64,000 nucleotides of DNA, from NCBI RefSeq assembly GCF_003591175.1, contig NZ_QYYG01000007.1, forward strand, positions 62,001-126,000, in the 5' to 3' direction. Shown here in pieces: positions 17,701 to 25,555 of the stretch. The position numbers and the translations under genes were made by a program. Below the pieces are notes generated by a model. It saw only the letters and a program-made list of their open reading frames with translations, searched no databases and was not told the origin of the DNA. The number at the start of each line of letters is the position of its first letter. The stretch's first letter is position 1. This DNA comes from Serratia inhibens. Its GTDB lineage: Bacteria > Pseudomonadota > Gammaproteobacteria > Enterobacterales > Enterobacteriaceae.

Positions 17701-20700
17701 CCAACTGCCGGTCAGCCAAAATGCTGCCGCCACGGTTGCTCAGCGTGCCGGTGTTCAGCGTTACCCTCTGGCCTTCCAGCCCTTTATTTTCCGCCAGCGT
17801 GGCGTCGTTGGTGAATTGCAGGGCGTTGAGCGTCACGGTAGCGCCGCTGCGGATCAGCCCCAGGGTGTTATCGATAATCCCCTGCGCGCTGCCCAGCAAC
17901 AGATTGCCGACCGCCTGAATCTGCCCGTTGCGGTTATCCAGCCCGGTGTTGTTCAGCGTTACCGCCTGCTCGCCGATAATCCGCCCGCCGTTGCTGTTGT
18001 CCAATTTGAGCGCCGCCAGCATGAAATCGCCCTTGGCCCCCAGCGTACCGCCCTGGTTATTGACGTCGCCGCCGTTGAGTTGCAGCTGGCCCAGGCTGTG
18101 GAGAGTGCCGTTTTGGTTATCCAGCTGCTGGCCGCGGGTATCCAGCAGCATGTCGCCGCCGGCCTGCACCAGCCCGCTCTGATTGTTCAGGCCGCCCGCG
18201 CCGGTGGTGGTGAGCGTCAATGCCTGCTGCGCCACCAGCTTGCCGCCACCGTTCAGCACCGTATCGGCGTCAAGTTGCAGATTTTTGCCGGCAATCACCG
18301 CACCCTGGCCGTTGTCGAACAGGCCGGTAGACAGGTTCATCGCGCCCTGGCTGGTGATGCCGCCTTTCTCGCCGCTGTTGGCGTTGGTCAGCCGATCGAC
18401 CGCCAGATCCAGGCGATCGCCGCTCTGGATCAACCCACCGTCGTTGTTGTTGAGGCTATTGCCGTGCAGCTCCAGCGCCGTTTGGGCCGCCAGTTGGCCG
18501 CCCCGGTTTTCCAGCATGGCAAAGTTGATTTTCGCCGCATCGGCGCTGACCAGCGTCCCCTGATTATTCAGCAGAGACCCGCTGTCCAGCTGCAGTTTTT
18601 TGCCTGCGCCTATCACCCCGAGATTGCTGTTATCCAGCCGTTGTTTGGCGTTCAGCACCATGTCCTGGCCGGATTTTATCGCCCCGCCCTGGTTATTGAT
18701 CACACCGGCGGTCGCCGACAGCTGTTTTTCGGAAGCCAGCGTGCCGTGGCGGTTATCCAGTTGGCTGCCAAGCAGTTGCAGGTCGCCCGAGCTGGCGATA
18801 AAGCCGCTTTGGTTATCCACCTCGCCGCCGGCGATGTTCAGTTTGCCCAGGCTGCTGATGCCGCCATTGTTGCCGCTGTCGCGGTTGGTCAATGCCTGGC
18901 CGTGGGTATCGATTGTCGCGTCGCCGCCGGCCTGCAACAGGCCGCCGTCGTTGGTCAATGCCAGGCTGTCGATGTTCAACCGCTGCTTGCCAACCAGCGT
19001 GCCTTGGCTGTTATCCAGCCGGCCGGTGAACACTTCGGTGGCACCGCCGCCCACCAGCATGCCCTGGCTATTGTCCAGCGCACCGCTGTGGATCGACAGC
19101 GCCCCCTGGCTGAGAATGCCGCCGGTTTCACCGCTCAGGCGGTTGCTCAACGCCGCCCCCTGGGTGTCGAGGCTCATGTCGCCGGCGGATTGCAGCAGGC
19201 CGCCGTCATTGGTCAGCGCCCCGCCGTTCAGGCGCAGATCGCCCGCAGCGGCGATAGCGCCCTGTTGGTTGTTCAATGCGCCGTTGCCCAGCGCCAGAGA
19301 AACCGCACCGCCAACCACTTGCCCACCCTGGTTTTCCAGCCCGGTGCCGCTCAGTTGCAGCCCCTGTTTGGCCTCGATACGGCCGCTGCGGTTATCCAGC
19401 GCCTGACCGGTCACCACCTCGCTGTTGCCGGTAGCGGCGGAAACCAGGCCCTTGCGGTTATCCAGTTTATCCGCCTGCAATCGCGTATTGGCGCTCGCGG
19501 CCAGTTGGCCCTGCTGGTTGTCGAGGGTGCCGCCAATCTGCGCATTCAGGCTGCCGTCCTGCGCGGCGATCACTTTGCCGTTTTGGTTGTTCAGCTGTGC
19601 GGCGTTCAAGGCCACATTGCCGTTGGCCGCCAGTTGGCCGCCCTGATTGTCGATACCCTTACGGGTGCTGAGGCGCATGTCGCCGTTGCCGCTCTGCACC
19701 AATTGGCCATTGCGGTTGGACAGGCTACCGGCATCCATAACGATCTGCTGCGCCGACGTAGTGCCGCCATCCAGCACGTAATCGCCACCCTGCATCGAGA
19801 GCTGCCCGTTGGACAACAGCTTGCCGTTATCCCCTTGCAGCCGGCCGGTATTTACCGCCAGCCTGCCCTTGCCGGCATGGATAATCTGCCCGCTCTGGTT
19901 GTCGATCGCCCCGGCGTTCAGCGTCAGGTTGTTGCCGTTGCTGGCGATGCGGCCGCCGCCGTTGTCCAGTTTGCCCTGCTGATTCAATGCCAGATCGTCT
20001 TCGCCAAGCTGAGCGATCTCGCCCTTGCGGTTAGAGAGATCCTGCGCGTTCAGCGCCAGTTTGTTCGCCGTCAGCTTGCCGCCGTCGTTGTTCAACCCTT
20101 TGCCGGTATCGGCGGCCAGTTGCTGCGCCGCCTCAACCTGGGCGTTGGCCGCCGTCAGGTCGCTCTGCCCGGCGTTCAGCGTTACATTGGTACCGGCGGT
20201 GCGGCTGCCGCTGATGTCCATGCCTTGCCCGCTGGCACGCAGGTTGCCCGCCGCCAGGTTCTGGCCCTGCGCGGTCAGTTTGCCGCTGGCGCTCAACGCC
20301 AGTTCGCCGTTGCCGCCCAGTTTGCCGTCCTGCTGCACGCCTGCCGCCAGGGTGCTGCCTTTGCCGCTGTTCAGGCTGGCAGCCTGAACCTGTACATTGT
20401 TGCGCGCAGCGATAGAACCGCTGTTTTGCACTTCACCCTCGCTGGTGACGCCTGCATTGCCCGCAGCGAACAGTGAACCGCTGTTGCCGACGCCCCCTTT
20501 CGCGGCAAGCGCCATATCGCCGCCGCTGCTGATGGCACCGCTGTTTTCGATGCGGCCGTCGGCGGTCACTACCACGCTGCCGGCCTGCGCGCCGATATTA
20601 CCGGCGTTGCGCACCCCGACGCCGGTTTCGGTGCCGATCATGCGGATCTTGCCGGCGTACATGCCGCCCAGCTTGGCCACGTCCACCGCCAGCTGCGGGC

Positions 20701-21532
20701 GGGTGGCCGGATCGTCGCCCTGTTTTTCGATCTGCTGATGCGCCGCATCCACCTTGTTGCGCCCGGTGGTGACTTGCAAATCGTTGGCCCACAGTCCGGC
20801 GTTGATCTTGGTCGAACGGGCAATGATCTCGGTGTAATCCTGACGCGAACTGTCCATGCCGGCGCCTTCCACCACCACTTCGCCGCGCTCGACGTTAAAA
20901 CCGGTCAGATTGCCGTTGTTCATCTGCGCCTGGCCGGTGGTCAGCGTGGCGCGGTTGGCATTGATAAAGCCGCAGCCATTACAGGTAATGCCGGAAGGGT
21001 TGGCGATCACCACCTGCGCGCGCTGGCCGGCGACCTCGATATACCCGTTCAGACGGCTGGGATCGCGGGAGTTGACTTCGTTGAGGATCACCTTGGCTTC
21101 GCCTTTTGCCAGCCACGGGTTGCCATCGACCCAGCCGCCCTGTTGGGTCTGGGTCATTTTGTGCGAGTTGTTGAGGATCGCGCCCTGTTTGTCGACGTCG
21201 AACTGGCTGTAGGTATTGCGGGAAACCCCACCGGCGCTTGGGGTCTGGATATTGACCTGCGGCGTACCGTTGGCGCTGTTGACGATGGTCGGCTGCTGGC
21301 CGCCCGGCGCATTGTGGTCGGCGACAATGGCCGCCTGCACCGGCTGTATCGCGCCCAGCGCCAATAACAGACTGAAGCTGACGGCGCTCATCTTGCCGAT
21401 GCACTGGCTCAGGGTATGGCCCAGGCCAGGCGACCGTGCGGATCCGGCGCGGCCGGAGCGGGCGATATCCGCCACCACCATCAGCATGCCACGCGCTTTG
21501 TTGAAAACGATACGGTACAGGTTCTTGTTCAT
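11762..21532 (-). CDS. cdiA: CdiA contact-dependent growth inhibition effector
   Basis: 3256 residues, a filamentous two-partner secretion exoprotein. An extended signal peptide (MNKNLYRIVFNKARG, then a hydrophobic stretch ending VQA) precedes the secretion domain (about 70-320) with NPSGITCNGCGFIN. Long runs of FHA-type repeats (DNRGGQ/LNNQ-like, about 330-1450) lead to a likely receptor-binding region, a second repeat block (AGKDVTLNANRDVNLL type, about 1900-2600), and the VENN motif (2987-2990, nt 12563-12574). The last 266 residues are the variable toxin part: a PVVGDIKSFAE hydrophobic entry-like segment, then a nuclease-like end with LEHDHIPS and VHTAGPTYGGKN. This fits a His/Glu metal site of HNH type, but the exact class is uncertain. 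The 3' ~700 bases are AT-richer than the rest. CdiB exports it. Confidence 0.95.
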   Translation of the reverse strand: MNKNLYRIVFNKARGMLMVVADIARSGRAGSARSPGLGHTLSQCIGKMSAVSFSLLLALGAIQPVQAAIVADHNAPGGQQPTIVNSANGTPQVNIQTPSAGGVSRNTYSQFDVDKQGAILNNSHKMTQTQQGGWVDGNPWLAKGEAKVILNEVNSRDPSRLNGYIEVAGQRAQVVIANPSGITCNGCGFINANRATLTTGQAQMNNGNLTGFNVERGEVVVEGAGMDSSRQDYTEIIARSTKINAGLWANDLQVTTGRNKVDAAHQQIEKQGDDPATRPQLAVDVAKLGGMYAGKIRMIGTETGVGVRNAGNIGAQAGSVVVTADGRIENSGAISSGGDMALAAKGGVGNSGSLFAAGNAGVTSEGEVQNSGSIAARNNVQVQAASLNSGKGSTLAAGVQQDGKLGGNGELALSASGKLTAQGQNLAAGNLRASGQGMDISGSRTAGTNVTLNAGQSDLTAANAQVEAAQQLAADTGKGLNNDGGKLTANKLALNAQDLSNRKGEIAQLGEDDLALNQQGKLDNGGGRIASNGNNLTLNAGAIDNQSGQIIHAGKGRLAVNTGRLQGDNGKLLSNGQLSMQGGDYVLDGGTTSAQQIVMDAGSLSNRNGQLVQSGNGDMRLSTRKGIDNQGGQLAANGNVALNAAQLNNQNGKVIAAQDGSLNAQIGGTLDNQQGQLAASANTRLQADKLDNRKGLVSAATGNSEVVTGQALDNRSGRIEAKQGLQLSGTGLENQGGQVVGGAVSLALGNGALNNQQGAIAAAGDLRLNGGALTNDGGLLQSAGDMSLDTQGAALSNRLSGETGGILSQGALSIHSGALDNSQGMLVGGGATEVFTGRLDNSQGTLVGKQRLNIDSLALTNDGGLLQAGGDATIDTHGQALTNRDSGNNGGISSLGKLNIAGGEVDNQSGFIASSGDLQLLGSQLDNRHGTLASEKQLSATAGVINNQGGAIKSGQDMVLNAKQRLDNSNLGVIGAGKKLQLDSGSLLNNQGTLVSADAAKINFAMLENRGGQLAAQTALELHGNSLNNNDGGLIQSGDRLDLAVDRLTNANSGEKGGITSQGAMNLSTGLFDNGQGAVIAGKNLQLDADTVLNGGGKLVAQQALTLTTTGAGGLNNQSGLVQAGGDMLLDTRGQQLDNQNGTLHSLGQLQLNGGDVNNQGGTLGAKGDFMLAALKLDNSNGGRIIGEQAVTLNNTGLDNRNGQIQAVGNLLLGSAQGIIDNTLGLIRSGATVTLNALQFTNDATLAENKGLEGQRVTLNTGTLSNRGGSILADRQLAITNDGTLDNSGGQLAAADNLQLKGTALNLLNTGGTLKAGKLLEINANAIGGDGQLLSLGDINLVSAQGINNSGEMIANGNFNFTTPGDVTNSGKLLAGAKLDLHANNLFNAASGEINAGQDWLTVNGTLTNYGLIDGKHTLLTANTLNNIGTGRIYGDAIGVQTATFNNLAENGTAATLAGRERVDIGTQTLNNYDHGLIYSGGDMVIGGQLDANHLASGQAGTLNNHSSTIESAGNMALSAALINNINDRFSTELVTVSNEKVTEYQQSGDPVRWQAGEQGVFVDHNSSDSLLNLNTPGKTGHGHDRFNQYDYNRTVQETQIKESDPAKIIAGGDMAINAGHLLNDKSQVVAGGTLAINAGSVDNVAVAGQRLTTDVGEVTSYYRIKKKGSDSQGHNTTAYTPPTSIQTIALKPSQLIDHGQVTGNPIAIAPLTPQGTDATIGQAGGVSAAVTGSDVSAGMQTIGGGELPVIQAAALQPGQQFEVANKVNAQQGDAASSVVRIVGPDTRLPDNSLFKTNPAPGGQYLVETDPRFTNQKSWLGSDYMIAKATNNQDNVLKRLGDGYYEQRLIREQVINLTGQRYLDGYNNDEEQFKALMDQGLAFSQQYNLKVGVALTPEQMGLLTKDIVWLVNAKVTLPDGSQQNVLVPQVYARMQPGDLDGSGALIAGRNVNLNLGDGLFNSGHIAGREVVKLSAANITNMAGSIQGADVGLTARTDINNIGGVIQGNNSLLASAGRDINAISTTRAAQSVNGANSFERTNIDSVAGMYVQGADGKLMLQAGRDIKLDAAQVVNSGENGQTLLSAGRDLNLNAVTTASRDNLIWNGDNSLKQGNSQQVGSEVVGKGAVTLNAGNDITAHAATISAGEALNLNAGHDVNILNGENTQDLDERHKVTGGNGLMSKTTTTTRDTLDRQTLQSSTLSGDSIKVLAGNDLRVQGSSVAGTQDVKLLAGHDLTVTGATERNSELHLKQEKKSGLMSSGGIGISYGTESLKTTDTAQGVTNQGSTVGSVNGNVTLGAGNNLAVTGSELVAGKDMALSGKNVSVTQAQDENSQTHKVEQKKSGLTLALSGTVGSALNTAVETSQQAKSTDDSRLAALQGTKAALSGVQAVQAARLAQAQGSDPANDNMVGISISYGTQSSTSTQNSGQSTAQGSSLTAGNNLSITAGGNGVKGQDGDILVQGSQLQAGKDVTLNANRDVNLLSAKNTQYLDGKNESQGGTLGVGIGVGSGGIGLSISASVNKGKGNEKGNGTSYTETTVNAGNQVNITSGRDTNLIGAQVTGESVKADVGRNLLLESQQDSDRYDSKQQNASAGGSFTFGSMTGSGSISLSKDKMHSNYDSVQEQTGIFAGKGGFDVTVGEHTQLNGAVIGSTATADKNKLDTGTLGFKDIHNQADFEVEHQSVGISSGGSIGSQFAGNMANGLLVGANNSGHDSSTTHAAVSDGTIVIRDQDKQTQNVSDLSRDVEHANQTLSPIFDKEKEQKRLQQAQLIGEIGNQAMDIARTEGSIAATKAAKEKMNNVTDADRQAAAAKLAKEKPGKVITEDDINAQIYQTAYNQAFSESGYGTGGKVQRAMQAATAAVQGLSGGDLTGALANGAAPYITKVIADSIDDPAARVLAHAAVNGALAAAQGNNALVGAGGAATGELIGMIAVNAYGKPVSELSETEKQTVSALATLAAGLAGGLIGDSTADAVAGAQTGKTVVENNAISDIVENKFSGITQEEKYQRAQDELKAAVEAYQQKTCAGLSPDACSAKLQANRDEMLKGAAGFGIDFVPVVGDIKSFAEAQSALDYLAATVGLIPVLGDGAGKFIKAAEKALEKGDVAEASKLLNKASDEIQSVKALDVGAYKDLKAREVVGDGLEHDHIPSFAALRKAKETELGRKLSPAEEKALYQNATAVEVPKDVHTAGPTYGGKNNATQVQKDAMDLCGAVCRDTDSLRNNMLERGYDPKLVDDAIKQIQDRNQQMGVIK

Positions 21533-21542
21533 GGCAATGTCC

Positions 21543-22073
21543 TTATTGAATGTCCGACGGCTCGACGGCTAACGGGTGGTTCGCCCACCATTGCTGCGCT
21601 TGCTGGTGGCTGACCTGAGCGCCTTTAAAGTTCACGACGCGTTTGCCGCGCTGCGCCCCACGGTGGTACAGCGCCCGTACGCAGAACTGCGGGAAAATAT
21701 CCCGGGCGATCAGATTGCGCATTTCCCGCGTGTGGCCGAACGGGGCAATCCAGTCGCAGAACCACAGGCGATCGCCGCTGTTCCAGTCGTTTTCCTGCAT
21801 ATTTATCGCCGGTTGCGTCAAATAGCGTGCTTCGGCCTCTTGATTCATCCCGGCCCAACTGAGGAAAAACACCGGCTGATTTTGGTACGACGCCAGCACA
21901 TACTGCTGACGCTTGATGATCGGCAGCAGCAGCGTCGGCAGGGTGTGCAACGGCGCATCGCGGTGCATCGGCGAATGCATCCACAGCCATACCGCCGCGC
22001 CAAAGGCTTCCGCCTCGCTGTCATCACCGCCGAGGATCAGCGGCGATCGAATATCGTAGTCACCTATGCGCAT
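21543..22073 (-). CDS. cdiC: HlyC-type lysine acyltransferase of the cdi operon
   Basis: 176 residues, matching RTX toxin-activating acyltransferases. SPMHRDAP (His37) aligns with the catalytic His region of HlyC, and WNSGDRLWFCDWIAPFG (Asp107) with its catalytic Asp region. HlyC moves a fatty acyl chain from acyl carrier protein to a toxin lysine. Between cdiB and cdiA, it probably acylates CdiA in the cytoplasm before export, which could help membrane attachment or receptor binding. The spacings of 10 bases to cdiA and to cdiB indicate one operon. Only some cdi loci carry this gene. The acylated lysine cannot be identified here. Confidence 0.88.
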   Translation of the reverse strand: MRIGDYDIRSPLILGGDDSEAEAFGAAVWLWMHSPMHRDAPLHTLPTLLLPIIKRQQYVLASYQNQPVFFLSWAGMNQEAEARYLTQPAINMQENDWNSGDRLWFCDWIAPFGHTREMRNLIARDIFPQFCVRALYHRGAQRGKRVVNFKGAQVSHQQAQQWWANHPLAVEPSDIQ

Positions 22074-22083
22074 CGTCGTGCCC

Positions 22084-23799
22084 TCAGTAGTTCCAGCTCA
22101 GGTTAAAGCCCAGCGTCACCGGGCTGGTGCTGAAGCCGTCCGGTTTGGAGAACGGCACGCCGGCGAACAGGTCGTAACCCACCTTGAAGGCGTAACCGCG
22201 CAGACCGACCACACCGCCCGCCAGATGTTGCCCGACCAGGTATTCGGTGCCGTAACCGCCCACTTCGCCATAGTCGGCCCCGAGGTACAGTTCTTGCCCC
22301 GGCAGCGGCGTGCGCCAGGCCAGATCGTTGCGTACGAACCAGCCGCGGTTGGCGTTCAGGGTGCGTTCGCCGTCAAAGCCGCGTACCGTCCAGCGGTTGC
22401 CGATAGCAAACTGATCCTGCGGCGTCAGCGGGGTATCGCTGATCTGACGCTGGTACTGCACGTTGTAGTGGAAGTCCTGGCTGAACAGGCTGAACGGCAC
22501 GTCAAGCTGGGCGTTGAGCTGAATAATTTTGCTGAGCGCCGTCGCTTCGCCAAAGGTCTCTTCCGGCGCGGGCAATGCGCCGAACCAGCGGGTGCCGCGC
22601 TGATAGCTGACGCCGGCGTCCAGCGTGGCCTGCTGGATGTAATGACGGTGCTGCAAGCCCAGCCGCCAGCCGGAAGTGCGGCGACGCTGCACTTCCACTT
22701 CGGTATCGTTGATGTAGTTGCTCGACTCGCGCGCCAACACGTCATAAGTCAGCGTGGTTTTCTGGCTGCCGTTGCGGTGCAGCACCCGGCTGAGCTGGAA
22801 ATCCAGGTTTTTGCTCTTGCCGCTGTAGCGGTAATCCTGATTCTGCCCGGCGATGGTCTGGTGGTAGTCATAGCGGTTGGCGGTCACCCCGGCCATCCAG
22901 TAGCCGAACGGCACCGAATAATGGCCGGTGATGTTTTTGGTGCCTCTGCCGCCCTGGTTTTGCAGGTCGGTGGTGCCGGAGATATAGAACAGATCGCTGA
23001 GCGAGAACGGGTTATCCAGCGACAGCGTCAGGCCGCCCTGATAGCGACCGGTGCTCTTGGTGCCGGAGTCATCCAGCGAGGCGCCAACGCGCCACATGCG
23101 TTCTTGCTTCCAGCTCAGCGCAATGTCGCTTTCGCCGGGCTGTTCGCCGGGGATGATTTCCATATTGGCCTGCACCGTCGGCAGGCGCTGCAGATTTTCC
23201 AGCCCTTGCTCGATATCGCGCAAGTCCAGCAGGTTGCCCGCATGGGCCGGGAAACTGCTGTAGGGTTGAATGTAGCGGCCGCTGTCCGGCGTCAGTTTCA
23301 CCTGACGCACATAGCCGGGCACCACCACCAACCGCAATTTGCCGCTTTTCAGATCCTGCGTCGGCGCCAGCACGCGCGTGGTGATATAGCCGCTATCCAC
23401 CAGCCGGTTTTGCAGGGTGCTCATCAACAGGTTGATGCCCTGCCCGCCCAGGCACTGGCCCTGTGCCTGATTGGCAATGCGCTGCAACGGCAGCCAGTGC
23501 GGGAGTTTGTCCTGGCCGGTCAGAACGATCTGTTCGATAGGGAAGCAGGGTTTTTCCTGCGGGAACGCAATGCGGCCAAAACCGGACGAAGGCGGCGACA
23601 GCCGCACATCCGGCGTCGGGGGCGTCAGCTGTTGTTCCAGCGCTTTTTGCCGCTGCTGCTGTATGATCAGTTGATCGCCATTTGGCGCTGCCGCCAGAAC
23701 CGGTTGATTGAATATAAACAGCGGCAAGACAACGGAAGCCAATGGAATACATCCCTTGCGCACAGCAAGGCTGAGCGAAGAGTAAGCAGAGAGGCGCAT
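22084..23799 (-). CDS. cdiB: CdiB two-partner secretion outer-membrane transporter
   Basis: 571 residues from ATG 23799. The frame is open to TTG 23823, but the ATG follows AGGGA and begins a normal signal peptide ([11 protein letters not shown] to LAAAP). After an N-terminal plug-helix-like region come POTRA domains ([34 protein letters not shown]) and a 16-strand barrel with the L6 motif VRGFDGE and a barrel-type end (GFNLSWNY). It exports and assembles CdiA. It is the first gene of cdiBCAI; the long AT-rich upstream region probably holds the promoter. Confidence 0.93.
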   Translation of the reverse strand: MRLSAYSSLSLAVRKGCIPLASVVLPLFIFNQPVLAAAPNGDQLIIQQQRQKALEQQLTPPTPDVRLSPPSSGFGRIAFPQEKPCFPIEQIVLTGQDKLPHWLPLQRIANQAQGQCLGGQGINLLMSTLQNRLVDSGYITTRVLAPTQDLKSGKLRLVVVPGYVRQVKLTPDSGRYIQPYSSFPAHAGNLLDLRDIEQGLENLQRLPTVQANMEIIPGEQPGESDIALSWKQERMWRVGASLDDSGTKSTGRYQGGLTLSLDNPFSLSDLFYISGTTDLQNQGGRGTKNITGHYSVPFGYWMAGVTANRYDYHQTIAGQNQDYRYSGKSKNLDFQLSRVLHRNGSQKTTLTYDVLARESSNYINDTEVEVQRRRTSGWRLGLQHRHYIQQATLDAGVSYQRGTRWFGALPAPEETFGEATALSKIIQLNAQLDVPFSLFSQDFHYNVQYQRQISDTPLTPQDQFAIGNRWTVRGFDGERTLNANRGWFVRNDLAWRTPLPGQELYLGADYGEVGGYGTEYLVGQHLAGGVVGLRGYAFKVGYDLFAGVPFSKPDGFSTSPVTLGFNLSWNY

Positions 23800-24043
23800 G
23801 ACGTTTTCCCTGTCGAAGGACAAAAAAATGATAAGAATTGTAAATAAACGCGAACATTATGCGCACGAATAACTCAGGATCAACTCCCTTTTGGCCAATA
23901 ATGAGCGCCGGGTAACAAAACACGCAGTGTGAATAATCCTGCGGGCTAATTCCCCCGCATTTTCACCTTGCAGAAAGACCATTCAACAAATTGTTTTTAA
24001 AGTAAAAATTAATATTTTTCACATATGCTCACCAAAAATAGTT

Positions 24044-24078
24044 ATGAATAATTGCATGGCAACAATGCAATTATTCAT
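24044..24078. repeat. 14-bp perfect inverted repeat upstream of cdiB
   Basis: ATGAATAATTGCAT at 24044-24057 and its exact reverse complement at 24065-24078 are separated by 7 bases. It is too AT-rich for a terminator and has no T run, so a protein-binding dyad for the cdi promoter is more likely. Confidence 0.6.
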
Positions 24079-24332
24079 CATGGATAACTTATTCCTGATA
24101 ATGCTAAAAGTTTAAGAGGATTCCTATTTTCAATTTATCATTACAGGAATTAATTACCCTGCGTGATAATAATATTATTAATTCTCTCTCCGCCTTTTTT
24201 AATTATATTCAGCGTATTTCAAACCGCCCTATGGTCAGCCGCCAGTTAAGCTTCTCAGGGCAGATTTATTAACCTGCCTTCTTATTCCAGAGGGCGTCAG
24301 TTTATTCTCTTTACCCCTTCTTCCGATGCCCG

Positions 24333-24357
24333 GGCCTACAGGGCCAGGCCGCTTTTT
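24333..24357 (+). terminator. Hairpin plus T run in the scrK upstream region
   Basis: A 5-bp GC-rich stem (GGCCT / AGGCC, loop 8 nt) is followed by GCTTTTT. It is oriented to end plus-strand transcription before the ScrR-like operator at 24375. It could end an unannotated small RNA or reduce read-through into scrK. Confidence 0.4.
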
Positions 24358-24374
24358 CGGATTCTTTCGTTGCA

Positions 24375-24392
24375 TTGCTAAACCGGTTCTTC
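24375..24392. promoter_or_regulatory. Candidate ScrR operator of scrK
   Basis: TTGCTAAACCGGTTCTTC contains the palindromic core AACCGGTT. The same 18-mer with one change occurs in reverse orientation before scrY (25495-25512). LacI-family ScrR binds such dyads in known scr regulons. The site is about 45 bases before the scrK start. Confidence 0.65.
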
Positions 24393-24436
24393 TATTTTAG
24401 CTCGCCATCTGACACAGGTTAAAACAGAGGTTGAGC

Positions 24437-25366
24437 ATGGGAAATCGCGTATGGGTGCTGGGTGACGCCGTAGTCGACCTGGTTCCTGAAAATTCAAACA
24501 GTTACCTAAAATGCCCCGGCGGCGCACCTGCCAATGTCGCGGTCGGTATCGCCCGCCTGGGTGGCGACAGCGCCTTTATCGGCCGGGTCGGCAAAGACGG
24601 GTTCGGCGCTTTTCTGCAGCAGGTGCTGCGTAAAGAGCAAGTGGATATCCGCCACATGACTCAGGACGACACTCATCACACCTCTACCGTGGTGGTGGAT
24701 CTCGATCTGCTCGGCGAACGCACCTTCACTTTCATGGTTACCCCCAGCGCCGATTTGTTCCTGCAACCTGAAGATCTGCCTGATTTCAAAGCGGATGAGT
24801 GGCTGCACGTTTGCTCTATCGCCCTGTCGCAAGAGCCCAGCCGCAGCACCACCTTTACCGCGATGGAGAACATCAGGGCGGCCGGTGGCTGGGTGAGTTT
24901 TGATCCGAATATTCGTGAAGACGTCTGGCGCCAGCTGGAAGCCCTGCGCCCCTGTCTGCAAAAAGCACTGCTGCTGGCGCATGTGGTCAAAATCTCGCAG
25001 GAAGAATTGAGCTTTATCAGCAATATCGGTGAGCTGGAGAGCGCCATCGACTGGATGATGCAACGCTATCCGCTGCGTTTGCTGCTGGTGACGCTGGGCG
25101 GCGATGGCGTGTGCGTGCATGACGGCAAACAGATCCGCCATTTCCGCGCCCCCTCGATTGTCCCGGTCGACACCACCGGCGCGGGCGACGCTTTTGTCGC
25201 CGGTCTGCTGGCAGCGCTGGCGCAGCTCGGCGCTCTGCCACAGGATGAACAGTGGCCGGCGGTGATCGCTCAGGCCCAATCCTGCGGTGCCTTGGCCACC
25301 ACCGCCAAAGGCGCCATGACCGCTCTGCCTACCTCAGAACAGTTAAAAAATTTCCTTCAGCGCTAA
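24437..25366 (+). CDS. scrK: Fructokinase of the sucrose regulon
   Basis: 309 residues from ATG 24437, chosen over TTG 24431 because AGAGG lies at proper spacing. It is a PfkB-family ribokinase fold enzyme with the N-terminal signature GGAPANVAVGIARLGG and the catalytic DTTGAGDAF near the end. It phosphorylates the fructose released by ScrB to fructose 6-phosphate. As in plasmid and Klebsiella scr regulons, it precedes scrY in the same direction and has its own ScrR-like operator and its own terminator, making it a separate unit from scrYAB. Confidence 0.93.
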   Translation: MGNRVWVLGDAVVDLVPENSNSYLKCPGGAPANVAVGIARLGGDSAFIGRVGKDGFGAFLQQVLRKEQVDIRHMTQDDTHHTSTVVVDLDLLGERTFTFMVTPSADLFLQPEDLPDFKADEWLHVCSIALSQEPSRSTTFTAMENIRAAGGWVSFDPNIREDVWRQLEALRPCLQKALLLAHVVKISQEELSFISNIGELESAIDWMMQRYPLRLLLVTLGGDGVCVHDGKQIRHFRAPSIVPVDTTGAGDAFVAGLLAALAQLGALPQDEQWPAVIAQAQSCGALATTAKGAMTALPTSEQLKNFLQR

Positions 25367-25373
25367 GCCCTAT

Positions 25374-25400
25374 AACGGTGGGCCAGGCTCACCGTTTTCT
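25374..25400 (+). terminator. Rho-independent terminator after scrK
   Basis: A 10-bp stem (AACGGTGGGC / GCTCACCGTT, one G-U pair), 3-nt loop, then TTCT. It separates scrK from scrYAB. Confidence 0.75.
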
Positions 25401-25434
25401 GCTGCGGGGCGAATTTGCGTACTCGATCACAATA

Positions 25435-25512
25435 GCTGAATCGGGTTAGCAAACTTGATTGCCAGCCGCCGTTCAACTCTCTATCTTTCTTCCTGAAAAA
25501 CCGGTTTAGCAA
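25435..25512. promoter_or_regulatory. scrY promoter region with ScrR-like operator and Cra-like half site
   Basis: GAAAAACCGGTTTAGCAA at 25495-25512 is the reverse complement of the scrK operator sequence with one change. GCTGAATCGGGTTAGC at 25435-25450 resembles the catabolite regulator Cra (FruR) consensus in its left half and shares GGTTAGCAA-type bases with the ScrR site, so it could be a second ScrR operator or a Cra site. Confidence 0.6.
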
Positions 25513-25555
25513 TTTAGCAAAAAACAATAACAACTTACCCGGATGATAGAGAATC

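Larger units (their letters stand above)
23800..24374. other. Long AT-rich interval between cdiB and scrK
   Basis: About 575 bases with no convincing gene on either strand. It should hold the minus-strand cdi promoter. It carries a 14-bp perfect inverted repeat at 24044-24078 and a plus-strand hairpin followed by a T run at 24333-24357, which has no obvious upstream gene to terminate. The very AT-rich 23990-24240 would suit H-NS-type silencing of the cdi operon; that is inference. Confidence 0.55.

Noticed and set aside
17600-20400. Regularly repeated units that could suggest a repeat array or CRISPR
   Set aside because: The units are degenerate ~20-residue FHA-type repeats in the cdiA frame, with no constant repeat/spacer structure.
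16838-20476. 1212-codon open frame opposite cdiA
   Set aside because: Same reason: antisense to FHA repeats, low-complexity product, no gene-like start.
23800-24436. A small protein gene in the cdiB-scrK gap
   Set aside because: No frame with a convincing ribosome binding site and protein-like composition was seen on either strand.
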